64,000 nt of DNA from UBA5336 sp039818165 (GCA_039818165.1 JBCBUL010000016.1:1-64000); one strand, 5' to 3'. Positions 27,296 to 36,182 are shown, counted from the first letter of the stretch. Numbers and translations are program-made. Notes: generated from the letters alone by a model not told the origin.

Positions 27296-28153
27296 TCAGA
27301 CCACATCGAGGCCGACGTCAATATTCGGCGCAGAATGGGTCAGCGCGCCGGAGGAGATGAAATCCACGCCGGTCTCCGCAATCGCGGCTACCGTATCCAG
27401 CGTGACCCCACCTGAAGCTTCAGTCGTACACTGGCCGTCGACCATGGCGACGGCGTCGCGCAGGGTGCCCGGCGCCATATTGTCCAGCAACACGGCGTGG
27501 GGCTTTCCTTTCAACGCGGTTTCCAGCTGCTCCAAAGTGTCCACTTCAATCTCCACCATGCGCAGATGCCCGGCATAGGCATGGGCGCGCTCCAGGGCGG
27601 CTTCGATCGATCCGCATGCGGCGACGTGGTTGTCCTTGATGAGGATGGCGTCATCGAGCCCATAGCGATGGGACGTTCCGCCGCCACACCGCACGGCCCG
27701 TTTCTCCAGCGCGCGATGGCCCGGCGTAGTCTTGCGTGTACAAACGATTTTGGCGGGCGTATGGGCGATGGCATCGGCAAAGGCGCGCGTCAGTGTTGCC
27801 ACCCCCGACAGTCGCCCGACAAAATTCAGGATGGGCCGTTCGGCAATCAGGATTGAGCGCGCCGGACCTTCCAGTGTGGCAATCGTATCGCCGGGCTCTA
27901 CTTGGTGTCCGTCTCCGATCGCAATCTCCAGCTTGAAGCTGTCATCGACCAGTTTCAGGGCGTAGGCGGCCGCATCGAGACCAGCAACCGTTGCGTTTTG
28001 CCGGGCGCGGATGGACGCTTTCATCTGCGTGTCGGCCGGGATCGTCGCGTCCGTCGTCAAATCACCCGCGCGTCCCAGGTCTTCCGCAAGGGTCAGGCAC
28101 ACGATGGGATCCAGAATGACATCGGGCAGGGGCGGTGGCGGTAAGTGTGTCAT
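27296..28153 (-). CDS. nadC: Nicotinate-nucleotide pyrophosphorylase (quinolinate phosphoribosyltransferase)
   Basis: This 285-residue enzyme converts quinolinate and PRPP to nicotinate mononucleotide, the third step of de novo NAD synthesis. Family motifs include AEDLGRAGDLTTD near residue 24 and ARQNATVAG near 51. RKTTPGHRALEKRAVRCGG near 140 is the substrate-binding Arg/Lys/His cluster, and ASGGVTLDTVAAIAETGVDFIS lies near the end, split here at residue level 251-272. It lies 16 bases downstream of nadB in the same leftward operon. The start at 28153 is the first ATG in frame and gives the normal family length. Confidence 0.95.
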   Translation of the reverse strand: MTHLPPPPLPDVILDPIVCLTLAEDLGRAGDLTTDATIPADTQMKASIRARQNATVAGLDAAAYALKLVDDSFKLEIAIGDGHQVEPGDTIATLEGPARSILIAERPILNFVGRLSGVATLTRAFADAIAHTPAKIVCTRKTTPGHRALEKRAVRCGGGTSHRYGLDDAILIKDNHVAACGSIEAALERAHAYAGHLRMVEIEVDTLEQLETALKGKPHAVLLDNMAPGTLRDAVAMVDGQCTTEASGGVTLDTVAAIAETGVDFISSGALTHSAPNIDVGLDVV

Positions 28154-28169
28154 GGGTCAGGGGCCTTCG

Positions 28170-29693
28170 TCATTTCCCATCGGGGGTGATGAAACCACGC
28201 TGTGGCGGGTCTTGGGTTTCGGGGAAATCCTGGCGGAAGTGTCCACCGCGGCTTTCCTCGCGCGCCACGGCGCCGGACCAGACGCCTTTTGCGGTTTCGA
28301 TTTCGTTTGAGGTCGGGTTCTTACGGGAGAGCGCGTCGAGTGTTTCGCCCAGGGCGGAAAGGCCCGCTGCATCCCGCACCACACCGCAATGGTTCTGCAT
28401 GGCCGCACGCAGGGTTTTCACGTCTTCTGATGGTAGGGCAGGGGCCGCGACCCCGAAGCTTGCCCCTGCGACTTTCAATTCGCTTTCGCGCAGCCGGTCC
28501 GCAATCCGGTGGGCAAACACCACCGCTTCAAGCAGGGAATTCGACGCCAGCCGATTGGCCCCGTGGGCGCCCGTCGACGCACATTCCCCGCAAACAGATA
28601 GCCCCTCAAGGCTGGTCCTGCCCCAGAGGTCGCTGACAATGCCGCCCATATGGTAGTGGGCGGCGGGCGCGACCGGGATGAGCACTTTTCGCGGATCGAA
28701 ACCGGCCGAGGTGCAGGCTTCAAACACCGTGGGAAAGAGATCGGGGAAATGGCTGCCGACGGCATCCCGCGCGTCCAGAAATGCGCCGCGGCCTGCAAGC
28801 CGTTCGGTGTGTATGGCGCGGGCCACCTCGTCTCGCGGCGCAAGGTCGGCGTCTTTATGATAGCGCGCCATAAAGGCGGCGCCGTCGGCGTTGACGAGCA
28901 CTGCGCCATCCCCGCGAAGCGCTTCAGTGGCAAGGGGGGCAGGGTCCAGGCCCACATCCATGGCGGTCGGGTGAAATTGGACGAACTCCAGGTCTGACAG
29001 GACGGCGCCAGCCCGGGACGCCATGGCCAATGCGTCGCCGCGGGCGCTCGCAGGATTGGTCGTGACCTGAAACAGTCCGCCGATACCGCCCGTGCAGAGG
29101 ACTGTTTCCAGTGCGGGCATCGTGTCGAAGTCCCCCTGACGGTTGATTGTTACGATGCCTGCGACACGGCCCTGATCGTCATTGAGCAACCCGCACGCTT
29201 TTACGCCCTCCACCACTTTGATGTGCCCGGAAACCGTTACGGCTTCGACGAGGGCATCCATGATGGCGCGTCCGGCCAGGTCTCCGGCAACCCGGGCGAC
29301 ACGGGGATGGGAGTGGGCAGCTTCCAGGGACAGGGCCAACGCCCCCTCTGGCGTGCGGTCAAACGGAACGCCAAGTGAAATCAAATCCCGAACGCGGGCG
29401 GGCCCGTCTTCTGCAATCAGGCCTGCCACGGCGGGGTCGACCAGACCGGCGCCGGCGGCCACCGTATCAGCCGCATGTGCTTCGGGGCTGTCTTCCGGCG
29501 CGAGGGCGGCGGCAAGCCCGCCCTGCGCCCACGCAGACGATGCTGATTTTCCGAGCGGCGCCGGGGTAATCACCGTGCACCGGCGCGGGGCCAGCTTGAG
29601 CGCGAGGAACAAGCCCGCGAGGCCCGCGCCCACAATCAGAACATCGCTCGCCGTTGCGCCTGCCGCGCTCTCAAGTCTGGTTGGACTCGACAT
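28170..29693 (-). CDS. nadB: L-aspartate oxidase
   Basis: This 507-residue flavoenzyme oxidises L-aspartate to iminoaspartate, the first step of de novo NAD synthesis. It has the FAD-binding motif VLIVGAGLAGLFLALKLAP near residue 19 and the typical SSAWAQGGLAAAL near 50. The active-site strand HYHMGGIVSD is near 355 and GANRLASNSLLE near 382. The C-terminal helical domain is shorter than in E. coli NadB. Its ATG shares its A with the stop of the upstream secreted protein (TGATG), so nadB translation appears tied to the three secreted genes. Confidence 0.95.
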   Translation of the reverse strand: MSSPTRLESAAGATASDVLIVGAGLAGLFLALKLAPRRCTVITPAPLGKSASSAWAQGGLAAALAPEDSPEAHAADTVAAGAGLVDPAVAGLIAEDGPARVRDLISLGVPFDRTPEGALALSLEAAHSHPRVARVAGDLAGRAIMDALVEAVTVSGHIKVVEGVKACGLLNDDQGRVAGIVTINRQGDFDTMPALETVLCTGGIGGLFQVTTNPASARGDALAMASRAGAVLSDLEFVQFHPTAMDVGLDPAPLATEALRGDGAVLVNADGAAFMARYHKDADLAPRDEVARAIHTERLAGRGAFLDARDAVGSHFPDLFPTVFEACTSAGFDPRKVLIPVAPAAHYHMGGIVSDLWGRTSLEGLSVCGECASTGAHGANRLASNSLLEAVVFAHRIADRLRESELKVAGASFGVAAPALPSEDVKTLRAAMQNHCGVVRDAAGLSALGETLDALSRKNPTSNEIETAKGVWSGAVAREESRGGHFRQDFPETQDPPQRGFITPDGK

Positions 29694-30136
29694 CAGGACG
29701 TTGCGCCGCTGCGGGTGCGCCAGAACTCAACGAGGTCGGCATAGTTTCGATCAAACCATGTGCCGGACATCCGGCCGGGGCCCGTTGGCTTTACGGTGAA
29801 GTGATCTGGAAGGTAGCCTTCAATTCCGCGTCCTTTTGTGAGGGAAGCGATCACGGTGGAGCGGATTTCCAAATAGTCACCTTCAATGTTGATGCTGCAG
29901 CTCTGCTCCATATCCACCGGTGTTGGGTCCAGAGGCCCACAGGTTTCCGAGCTGAGAAAGTTGCAGTCGCGATATCCCGTTGAGGGGTCTTCCGGGCCAA
30001 TGGTCATGACGCCGCGAATGGTACAGCCCTTCGTCTGGATGTCAGCCCTGAACTCCCAGGCGCCGGCCGGGTCTTCCGCTGAAGCAGTGAGGGACGACGC
30101 CGCGAACACAGCAAGCATGACAAGGAGCGCGCGCAT
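29693..30136 (-). CDS. Secreted protein, third member of a tandem paralogue trio
   Basis: This 147-residue protein has a signal peptide (MRALLVMLAVFAASSLTASA) and a mature domain that shares a pattern with the two upstream genes. The pattern is GAWEFRA, a Cys-containing CTIRGVMTIG strand, CGPLDP, QSCSIN, IRSTV, then YLPDHFTV, RMSG and a closing VEFWRTRSG. Three conserved Cys suggest a disulfide in the periplasm. This copy is the most diverged of the three and ends at nadB with a one-base overlap. No known family is recognised; a small beta-barrel is likely from the strand pattern. Its position inside the nad operon is unusual. Confidence 0.7.
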   Translation of the reverse strand: MRALLVMLAVFAASSLTASAEDPAGAWEFRADIQTKGCTIRGVMTIGPEDPSTGYRDCNFLSSETCGPLDPTPVDMEQSCSINIEGDYLEIRSTVIASLTKGRGIEGYLPDHFTVKPTGPGRMSGTWFDRNYADLVEFWRTRSGATS

Positions 30137-30603
30137 CAGGAGATCCCCTCAACCTGGCGCGTGAACTCGCTGGCATGGGACCCGTGCGAGACGAGCGATC
30201 CTGTCATGCGATTACTCGATTGAATCTTCAGCACGAAATTGTCGGGCCAATAGGCAGGCGTGGGCTCGCCGACGATGAACTCTTCTATGGTCGAGCGAAT
30301 GATGAGCCGGTTGTCCGTGCGGTTTGCGACGCATGACTGTCTCACCACCCATTCGATATCCCCCAGCGGACACACCTGACGGGCTGTGAGCTCGCAAGGA
30401 TATGCGCCAGTTGAATCCGGTGTGCGCAGGTGCGCCACCCCGCCAAACTCGCAAGCATCACCTGTATAAGACCGGAAATTCCAGGCGCCCGTGATAGAAA
30501 AGACTTGTTCAGATTCGTTCGACTCCGGTGTCTGCGCCGATGCAGCTGAACTGACGGCCAGAAGCGCCAGTCCCGCAAATACGAATGCGAAAGGACGCGT
30601 CAC
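30136..30603 (-). CDS. Secreted protein, second member of the paralogue trio
   Basis: This 155-residue protein has a signal peptide (MTRPFAFVFAGLALLAVSSA, cleaved near AQT) and then the shared pattern. In order this is TGAWNFRS, a Cys in DACEFGGVAHLR, YPCELTARQVCPLG, VVRQSCV, IRSTI, YWPDNFVLK, NRMTGSLV and a closing EFTRQVEGIS. The start is a GTG that overlaps the upstream stop (GTGA), and its own stop overlaps the next ATG by one base, so all three paralogues are translationally coupled. It should be periplasmic or outer-envelope. Function unknown; the shared EGIS ending with the first copy shows recent duplication. Confidence 0.7.
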   Translation of the reverse strand: MTRPFAFVFAGLALLAVSSAASAQTPESNESEQVFSITGAWNFRSYTGDACEFGGVAHLRTPDSTGAYPCELTARQVCPLGDIEWVVRQSCVANRTDNRLIIRSTIEEFIVGEPTPAYWPDNFVLKIQSSNRMTGSLVSHGSHASEFTRQVEGIS

Positions 30604-31067
30604 GAGATGCCTTCCGTCCGGCGCCGAAACTCCACAGGAGCGGTCACGGCAGACACCAAGGCGCCGTACATCCGCGTCGCGCTCTTCACCGTGACAGCGA
30701 AATTGTCAGGTACGTAATTGAAGGTGAAGTCCTCCAACTCGCCCTTTCGCTCCAGCACTTCGGCAATTTCCGAGCGAATGGAGACCTGATTGCCAAACCG
30801 GCGGGCCTCGCAATCCTGGCGCACGATGGACTGGCCCCAAAGCGAACACATCTCCAGCGCTGTCAGTTCGCAGGCATAAACGCCGTCTTCATTCTCGCTG
30901 TCATGGGACAGGTGCATGGTTCCGGACATGACACATTGGCCGTCGCGATAGGGTTGGGTCTGGAAAGACCAGACTCCCAGAATGTCGTTCGGGTCTGCAT
31001 CGGCAATGGCCGGGGTCGAGCCCCACCCCATCAAAACCATGAGTGCCAGGAAGAATGCTTTCTGCAT
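30600..31067 (-). CDS. Secreted protein, first member of the paralogue trio
   Basis: This 155-residue protein has a signal peptide (MQKAFFLALMVLMGWGSTPAIA) and the trio pattern. In order this is LGVWSFQT, CVMSGTMHL, YACELTALEMCSLWG, VRQDCEA, IRSEI, YVPDNFAVTVK, TRMYGALV and a closing VEFRRRTEGIS. ATG 31067 follows a GAGGT ribosome site; a longer frame to 31097 lacks one. It begins 74 bases after the nadA stop, so nadA, the trio, nadB, nadC and the SDR form one leftward run. Four or five Cys in the mature part could make two disulfides. No family is recognised. Confidence 0.7.
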   Translation of the reverse strand: MQKAFFLALMVLMGWGSTPAIADADPNDILGVWSFQTQPYRDGQCVMSGTMHLSHDSENEDGVYACELTALEMCSLWGQSIVRQDCEARRFGNQVSIRSEIAEVLERKGELEDFTFNYVPDNFAVTVKSATRMYGALVSAVTAPVEFRRRTEGIS

Positions 31068-31141
31068 GGGGACCTCGCGCTGCAAACCGGGAACCAAGAC
31101 GGCCAGTGTTCAACGTGGACCTGGCGGTTTCAAGGTCAAAT

Positions 31142-32302
31142 TCAGGCCTCGACACGCTCCACGTCGACCACATCGATCTCTAGGGGCTTGAGACCCGTCT
31201 CGAAGGCGAGCGGTTTGGCCATTTTCGGCAGGTTCAGCATCGCATCGATGGCAGCTTTCGCCCGCACGCGGGTGTCTTCCTCGATCAGGACTTCATGCTT
31301 CATTTCAACGAGGCAGTCATAGATGTTTTCCAGCGTGATCCGTTTCATGTGAGGGCAAAGGTTGCATGGCCGAATGAAGTCCACATTCGGATTTTCGGCG
31401 GCAACATTGTCACTCATCGAACACTCGGTCAGCAACACCACGCGGGCCGGCTGGTGGTCGCCAACATAGTTGGCGAGGGCGGCCGTGGAGCCTGCAAAGT
31501 CTGCCGCTTCAAGAACGTCTGGCGGGCATTCCGGGTGTGCCAGGATCACTACGCCGGGGTGCGCCTCGCGCAACTGATCCACATCATCGGCGCTGAACAG
31601 TTCGTGCACTTCGCACGCGCCCGGCCATGTCATGATGCGAATATCGGTCTGGGCGGCAACGTTCTTGGCCAGATACTGGTCCGGCACCAGGATGACAGTG
31701 TCGCTGTTCCACTCTGCCGCGATGGCTTCGACCACCTGCGCTGCGTTGGAGCTTGTGCACGTAATGTGGCATTCGGCTTTCACGTCCGCGGTCGTGTTCA
31801 CATAGGTGACGACCGGATAGTCCGGATAACGTTCCTTGATCAGGCGCACGTCTTCCCCGGTGATCGACGCGGCGAGCGAACAGCCTGCGCGCGTGTCGGG
31901 GATCAGAACTGTCTTTTCTGGCGCCAGGATTTTAGAGGTCTCCGCCATGAAGTGGACCCCGGCCTGCACAATAACGCTGGCCTCCGTCTCTGCCGCCTCG
32001 CGGGCAAGCTGCAGACTGTCGCTGCGGAAATCTCCCACCAGGCGGAAAATATCCGGCGTCATGTAATTGTGCGCAAGGATGACCGCATCTTTCTCGGTCT
32101 TGATCGTATTGATCGCGTGGACGAGCGGCGCGATGGCCGGCCACTCCATGGGCGTGATGAAGTCTTTGACGAGGGGGTAGAGCGCGTCTGTGGCCGCTTT
32201 AACGTCAGACGTATAGGCAAGGCCGCGCGCCTCAGCTGCCGTTTCGGCGCGGCGCGGCGTCGGGGTAGGGCATCCAGGTTCGCTATCGATCAGTCTTGCC
32301 AT
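31142..32302 (-). CDS. nadA: Quinolinate synthase A
   Basis: This 386-residue 4Fe-4S enzyme condenses iminoaspartate with dihydroxyacetone phosphate to quinolinate, the second step of de novo NAD synthesis. Cluster ligands fit the Cys in RAGCSLA, CTSSNA and CNLCPHM. VILAHNYMTPDIF near residue 72 and the HPECPPDV motif near 257 are also family marks. It has an N-terminal extension of about 40 residues relative to short NadA forms. It is the promoter-proximal gene of the leftward nad operon. A perfect inverted repeat lies 51-75 bases upstream of its start. Confidence 0.95.
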   Translation of the reverse strand: MARLIDSEPGCPTPTPRRAETAAEARGLAYTSDVKAATDALYPLVKDFITPMEWPAIAPLVHAINTIKTEKDAVILAHNYMTPDIFRLVGDFRSDSLQLAREAAETEASVIVQAGVHFMAETSKILAPEKTVLIPDTRAGCSLAASITGEDVRLIKERYPDYPVVTYVNTTADVKAECHITCTSSNAAQVVEAIAAEWNSDTVILVPDQYLAKNVAAQTDIRIMTWPGACEVHELFSADDVDQLREAHPGVVILAHPECPPDVLEAADFAGSTAALANYVGDHQPARVVLLTECSMSDNVAAENPNVDFIRPCNLCPHMKRITLENIYDCLVEMKHEVLIEEDTRVRAKAAIDAMLNLPKMAKPLAFETGLKPLEIDVVDVERVEA

Positions 32303-32555
32303 CTCTATCTCCTCTCGCGCCGAACGCGTCGACGTCTACTCTTTTGCTCAATCTGAGTATAAGTTGGGTATACTCAGTGGCGTTTTCAAGCCCAGAAGCC
32401 TTCAACGCAAGAAAATTCTAAACGGCAAAGGAGGTGTCAGGCCCCTTATGCGCAGTTTGAGCAAAAGTCCTTAGCCCAAACGAAATCTTTCCACAAGCGA
32501 AAAGTGTGACAGCTGGAAAACGGTCAATCACAAGGGCTTGAGCCTGCTTGGGCGT
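32303..32555. promoter_or_regulatory. Intergenic promoter region upstream of nadA
   Basis: These 253 bases contain no gene. They hold the nadA promoter region, read leftward, and the 3' end of rnhA. The notable feature is the palindrome listed separately. A TTGAAA on the minus strand near 32387-32392 could be a -35 element reading into the palindrome, with TATACT inside it as a -10. I see no convincing terminator for rnhA. Confidence 0.5.
32353..32377 (-). promoter_or_regulatory. Perfect inverted repeat, candidate NAD-biosynthesis operator
   Basis: CTGAGTATA (32353-32361) and its exact complement TATACTCAG (32369-32377) flank a seven-base spacer. A partial third half-site, GCTCA at 32346-32350, lies just left, so two overlapping dimer sites are possible. 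It is 51-75 bases upstream of the nadA ATG, where a repressor would block the promoter. From memory it resembles operators described for NadQ-type NAD repressors of alphaproteobacteria; no such regulator gene is in the window. Confidence 0.6.
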
Positions 32556-33008
32556 TCAATCGCCAGACCGGCCCGGAATGCCACTGCGTGCCAGGGCATC
32601 GGCGCGCTCATTGCCCGGGTCGCCCGCATGGCCCTTCACCCAGATCCACTCGATATCATGGCGCTCTGTTGCGGACTCCAAAGCCTGCCAGAGGTCCTTG
32701 TTCTTCACGGGTTTCTTGGCTGCGGTCTTCCAACCATTGCGCTTCCAGCCGTGAATCCACTTTGTCAGCCCGTCTTTCAGATAGGTGCTGTCAGTGTGCA
32801 GCCGCACCTTTGAGGCGCGTTTGAGCGCATTCAGCGCTTCGATGGCTGCGAGCATCTCCATCCGGTTGTTGGTGGTCTCGTCTTCGCCGCCGCAAATCTC
32901 TTTCTCGTGCGCACCTGATTTCAGCAGTGCGCCCCAGCCGCCGGGGCCCGGATTGCCCGAGCAAGCGCCATCGGTCCAGATTTCCACGAGATCGGTCACA
33001 GGCCTCAC
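32556..33008 (-). CDS. rnhA: Ribonuclease HI
   Basis: This 150-residue protein is the normal length for RNase HI, which cuts RNA in RNA-DNA hybrids. All catalytic residues are visible: Asp in IWTDGACSGNPGPGG, Glu in NNRMEMLAAIEAL, Asp in LHTDSTYLKDG and Asp in GNERADALA. The basic handle WKRNGWKTAAKKPVKNKDLW is present. It is the third gene after thrB in a leftward run, 24 bases after a membrane-protein gene. The thrB-rnhA association is common in alphaproteobacteria. Confidence 0.95.
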   Translation of the reverse strand: MRPVTDLVEIWTDGACSGNPGPGGWGALLKSGAHEKEICGGEDETTNNRMEMLAAIEALNALKRASKVRLHTDSTYLKDGLTKWIHGWKRNGWKTAAKKPVKNKDLWQALESATERHDIEWIWVKGHAGDPGNERADALARSGIPGRSGD

Positions 33009-33032
33009 CTTTTGTAGAGTTGCCGTCGCTCT

Positions 33033-33659
33033 TTAGAATGCGCTGGCGGGATCTGCCAGTTTCACCTGACTTTTCGGGCGTACGATGAGCATGAACATGC
33101 CCGCCACGCAAACCCCTGCAATGGCGCCCACAAGCAGGCCGGTCAGGCCGGCTCCCACAAATACCTGGGTCATGAAGCCATCTGGTTCCGCGCGAAGGCC
33201 ATTGCCGCCAAGGCCGGAAAACAGTGCTCCACCAATCAGGCAGGGGAGAGACACGAGGATCGCCCCCCAGATCGCGCCCCAGCGAAGATAGGGCACCGTC
33301 CGGCTCACGCCTTTTCCGGGCAAGCGGCCAAGGGAAAAGCGCAGGACCAGGGTCGCGATGGGGATGGAGATGAAGAAGACATACCAATTGAACAGACAGG
33401 CAAACAGCGCCCCAACCGCGCCAACGGCAAGCGGATTGCCATCGAGTGATGAGTCAAACGCGCCCGAGCCGAAGACGGTTTCACCGATGGCCCACCCGAC
33501 CGTGGCGAATACCAGCGCTACAAAGGCAACGGCAAGGACGGCTGTGACCGCACCGAGGAAAGCGCCAAGCCAGAGCCGTTTGATCTTGTATCCGCCCGAC
33601 TGGGCATAGCTGGAGGTGCGCCTTGAGGCATCTGGCGCAGCTGTCAGGTGTTCGTCCAT
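33033..33659 (-). CDS. Multi-pass membrane protein of unknown function
   Basis: This 208-residue protein has a polar N terminus (about 1-28) and four hydrophobic segments (about 32-58, 78-105, 128-150 and 160-190), with a short basic tail. Gly and Ala are frequent in the helices. I recognise no family. ATG 33659 follows a weak GGGGAC site; an ATG at 33683 would add eight residues and overlap thrB. It sits between thrB and rnhA on the same strand, 13 and 24 bases away. No function can be assigned. Confidence 0.6.
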   Translation of the reverse strand: MDEHLTAAPDASRRTSSYAQSGGYKIKRLWLGAFLGAVTAVLAVAFVALVFATVGWAIGETVFGSGAFDSSLDGNPLAVGAVGALFACLFNWYVFFISIPIATLVLRFSLGRLPGKGVSRTVPYLRWGAIWGAILVSLPCLIGGALFSGLGGNGLRAEPDGFMTQVFVGAGLTGLLVGAIAGVCVAGMFMLIVRPKSQVKLADPASAF

Positions 33660-33672
33660 GGTCCGGTCCCCG

Positions 33673-34653
33673 TCAGAGGCCATAGCTTTCGACCCCCTTT
33701 GCCTTGCGATGGAAGCGCAGCCTTTGGGCATATTCCAGCGGATTTTTGGGCCGCACCAAGGCATCTGCCGGTGTTGAGGCCCAATCGACCATGCGCGTCA
33801 GGAAAAAGCGGAGGGCTGCGGTCTGGCAAAGCGCGGGCAGGGCAGCGCGTTCTGGAGCGTCCAATTGCCGAACGCTCTGATACCCCGAAAGCAGGGCCGA
33901 GCCATGGCTGAAGGAATATTGCAGCCCGCTGGATGAACCGGTGTCATCAAACGCCCAGGCGTTCAGACACACGGCAACATCATAGGCGAGTGCATCGGTG
34001 CAGGCGAAATAGAAGTCGATGATTCCTGAAAAGGTCTGACCCAGGAAAAAGGCATTGTCGGGAAACAGATCGGCGTGGATCGTTCCCCTCGGCAAGTCAC
34101 CGGCAGTGGTGCGGGCCTGAAGGACCGAGGCGAGGTCCGCCTCAATCTCCTCTGCCAGGCCTGCTTGAAGCGCTTCGGCGCCCGCGCTGCAGGTGTCCCA
34201 GAGACCCCGAAAACTTGACGGCCCCAGCGCGTTTGGGCGCTGCATCTGAAAGTCGCCAAGGGCGAGATGCATCTGCGCCAATCCCGCGCCAATCCCCCGG
34301 CATTGCTCTCGCGAGGGGCGCTTTGGGCTCAGGCCATCGAGAAAGCTGACAATGACTGCGGGCCTGGCGCAGAGCCTCTGCAGGGCCTTGCCATTGCGTG
34401 CCAGAATGGGCTCCGGGCAAGGGAACCCCTTGGCCGCCAGGTGTTGTTTCAGGCCAATGAAGTAAGGAAGGTCGCGCTCATCCACGCGTTTTTCAAACAG
34501 GGTGAGGATGTAGCGGCCTTTAGTGGTCTCGAGATAGTAGTTCGAGTTTTCCACCCCTTCAGCGATGCCCTTGAAGCTCCGCGCCTCGCCAAGATCATAC
34601 TCGGCGAGGAACCCATCCAGGGCATCGTCATCGACTTGGGTGTAAACGGCCAT
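33673..34653 (-). CDS. thrB: Homoserine kinase (aminoglycoside-phosphotransferase-like type)
   Basis: This 326-residue enzyme belongs to the APH-fold homoserine kinases (ThrB type II), not the GHMP type. Motifs are GVENSNYYLETTKGRYILTLFEKR near residue 33, split for reference at 33-56, then GTIHADLFPDNAFF near 195 with the catalytic Asp and GIIDFYFA near 214 with the metal Asp. It phosphorylates homoserine in threonine synthesis. Its ATG shares its A with the stop of the upstream MFS transporter gene (TGATG), so it may be co-translated with a transporter. Confidence 0.9.
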   Translation of the reverse strand: MAVYTQVDDDALDGFLAEYDLGEARSFKGIAEGVENSNYYLETTKGRYILTLFEKRVDERDLPYFIGLKQHLAAKGFPCPEPILARNGKALQRLCARPAVIVSFLDGLSPKRPSREQCRGIGAGLAQMHLALGDFQMQRPNALGPSSFRGLWDTCSAGAEALQAGLAEEIEADLASVLQARTTAGDLPRGTIHADLFPDNAFFLGQTFSGIIDFYFACTDALAYDVAVCLNAWAFDDTGSSSGLQYSFSHGSALLSGYQSVRQLDAPERAALPALCQTAALRFFLTRMVDWASTPADALVRPKNPLEYAQRLRFHRKAKGVESYGL

Positions 34654-36182
34654 CAGGCTCTATAGGCAGGCTCTTGCGTCGTGTCAGGGGTCCAGAGATC
34701 TTTCTTCATCGTCCGGCCCAGCAGCAGGAAGTGCAGCGATGCCCAAAGCAGGAACAACAGGCCGATGGAAATCGCCCACCGGACCCCGGCCTTGCGGGCT
34801 GGGGCGCAGTATTCTGCATTTTGAGCCAAAGCCGTTTGCAGGGCTTCGCCTGAAATCGCGCCGTCCGTTCCATCCCGCGTGGCCTTCAACTGGGATTCCA
34901 ACGCGCCGCACTGGCTTAGGCTCACCGGGGATTCAGCGGCGGCAAGGGTGCGGGATGTGAAATGGTCGGAGATGCCGCCAATGACGGGCGGCCCCGCGCC
35001 ATAGCCGATGAGGTTTACCACAAACAGAAGGAGCGCCGCCGCGGTTGCCCGCATGCGCGGTTCAACCAGTTTTTGCGTCACGGCAAACATCGGGGCCAGA
35101 TAACTGTAGCGCAGAATGGCTGCCACGCAGAGCAACGGGATGGCGATGATAATTGCCATCGTGCCGTCTGCGAAGGAGAGCGTGTTGTAGCCCAGGATTG
35201 CGATGGGAACGGAGATCGCCATGCCCAGCGCCGGCAGCCAACTGTCGGAATTCGGATGTCGCGCGCGCACCTTGTCGGCCACATATCCTGAGCCAAACGT
35301 TCCGACCGCGCCGGCAATGCCTAGCACACCGCCGAAAATCAGGGCCGCTTCCTGGAGGTTCAACTCGTGCACCCGGATCCAGAAGGGCGGAACGAACTGG
35401 CCAATGCCATAGCCGACGAATGAGGCAAGCGCCCCGCCGAGGCTGACATGCCAAAACGATGGCATACGGCCCACCACGCCGAACACTTTGAACGGGGACG
35501 GCATCTTGCGCGCCGCTGCGGCCGCCGCGCCGCCGGGATCAGAATAGCCGCGCGGAGGCTCCTTGACCGTCATCTTGAAGATGACGGCGAGCAGAACGCC
35601 CGGAGTGCCCATGAAGATAAACGCATCGCGCCAGTTCATGTTTGGCTGGCCCTCAATCCAGGCTGCGCCAAGCGCAGCGGTCATGGTGCCAAGTGGGATG
35701 CCAAGTGCGAAAATCCCCAGCGCGGAGGCGCGTTTCTCGGGCGGGAAATAGTCGGAGATCAAAGAATGCGATGGGGGCGAGCACCCTGCTTCACCGATAC
35801 CAACGCCAACACGGGCAAGTGCGAATTGCAACGTGTTTTGGGCCATGCCGCAGGCAACGGTCATGGCGCTCCAGGCTGCCAGCGCAATCGAGATGATCCA
35901 TGTGCGCGAACGCCGCTCCGCGAGCATGGCGAAGGGAATGCCGAGGATCGTGTAGAGGATCGCGAAGGCCAGGCCCGACAGCAAGCCGATTTCCAGATCA
36001 GAGAGGCCGAAAGTCTGCCGGATCGGCTCGCCGAGCACGCCGATCAGTGACCGGTCAATGAAATTGAAAATGTAGACGATGAGCAGGGCAAAGAGGACGT
36101 AGGACCGATATGCCTTCGATCCGTAGCCGTCTGTCGCCGGAGCGCTTTCGGTGGGGGCGTCCCCAACAGTGCTATCAGACAT
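34653..36182 (-). CDS. Spinster-type MFS transporter (downstream copy)
   Basis: This 509-residue protein has twelve predicted helices. The MFS loop motif is modified to GIPFAMLAERRSRTWI between helices 2 and 3, and GVGIGEAGCSPPSHSLISDYFPPEKR in helix 4 is typical of the Spinster subgroup. A soluble insertion of about 60 residues lies between helices 10 and 12. The substrate is unknown; family members export or import sphingoid lipids, sugars or organic acids. It is a tandem paralogue of the gene at 36302, 119 bases upstream, and is overlapped by the thrB start. Confidence 0.85.
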   Translation of the reverse strand: MSDSTVGDAPTESAPATDGYGSKAYRSYVLFALLIVYIFNFIDRSLIGVLGEPIRQTFGLSDLEIGLLSGLAFAILYTILGIPFAMLAERRSRTWIISIALAAWSAMTVACGMAQNTLQFALARVGVGIGEAGCSPPSHSLISDYFPPEKRASALGIFALGIPLGTMTAALGAAWIEGQPNMNWRDAFIFMGTPGVLLAVIFKMTVKEPPRGYSDPGGAAAAAARKMPSPFKVFGVVGRMPSFWHVSLGGALASFVGYGIGQFVPPFWIRVHELNLQEAALIFGGVLGIAGAVGTFGSGYVADKVRARHPNSDSWLPALGMAISVPIAILGYNTLSFADGTMAIIIAIPLLCVAAILRYSYLAPMFAVTQKLVEPRMRATAAALLLFVVNLIGYGAGPPVIGGISDHFTSRTLAAAESPVSLSQCGALESQLKATRDGTDGAISGEALQTALAQNAEYCAPARKAGVRWAISIGLLFLLWASLHFLLLGRTMKKDLWTPDTTQEPAYRA

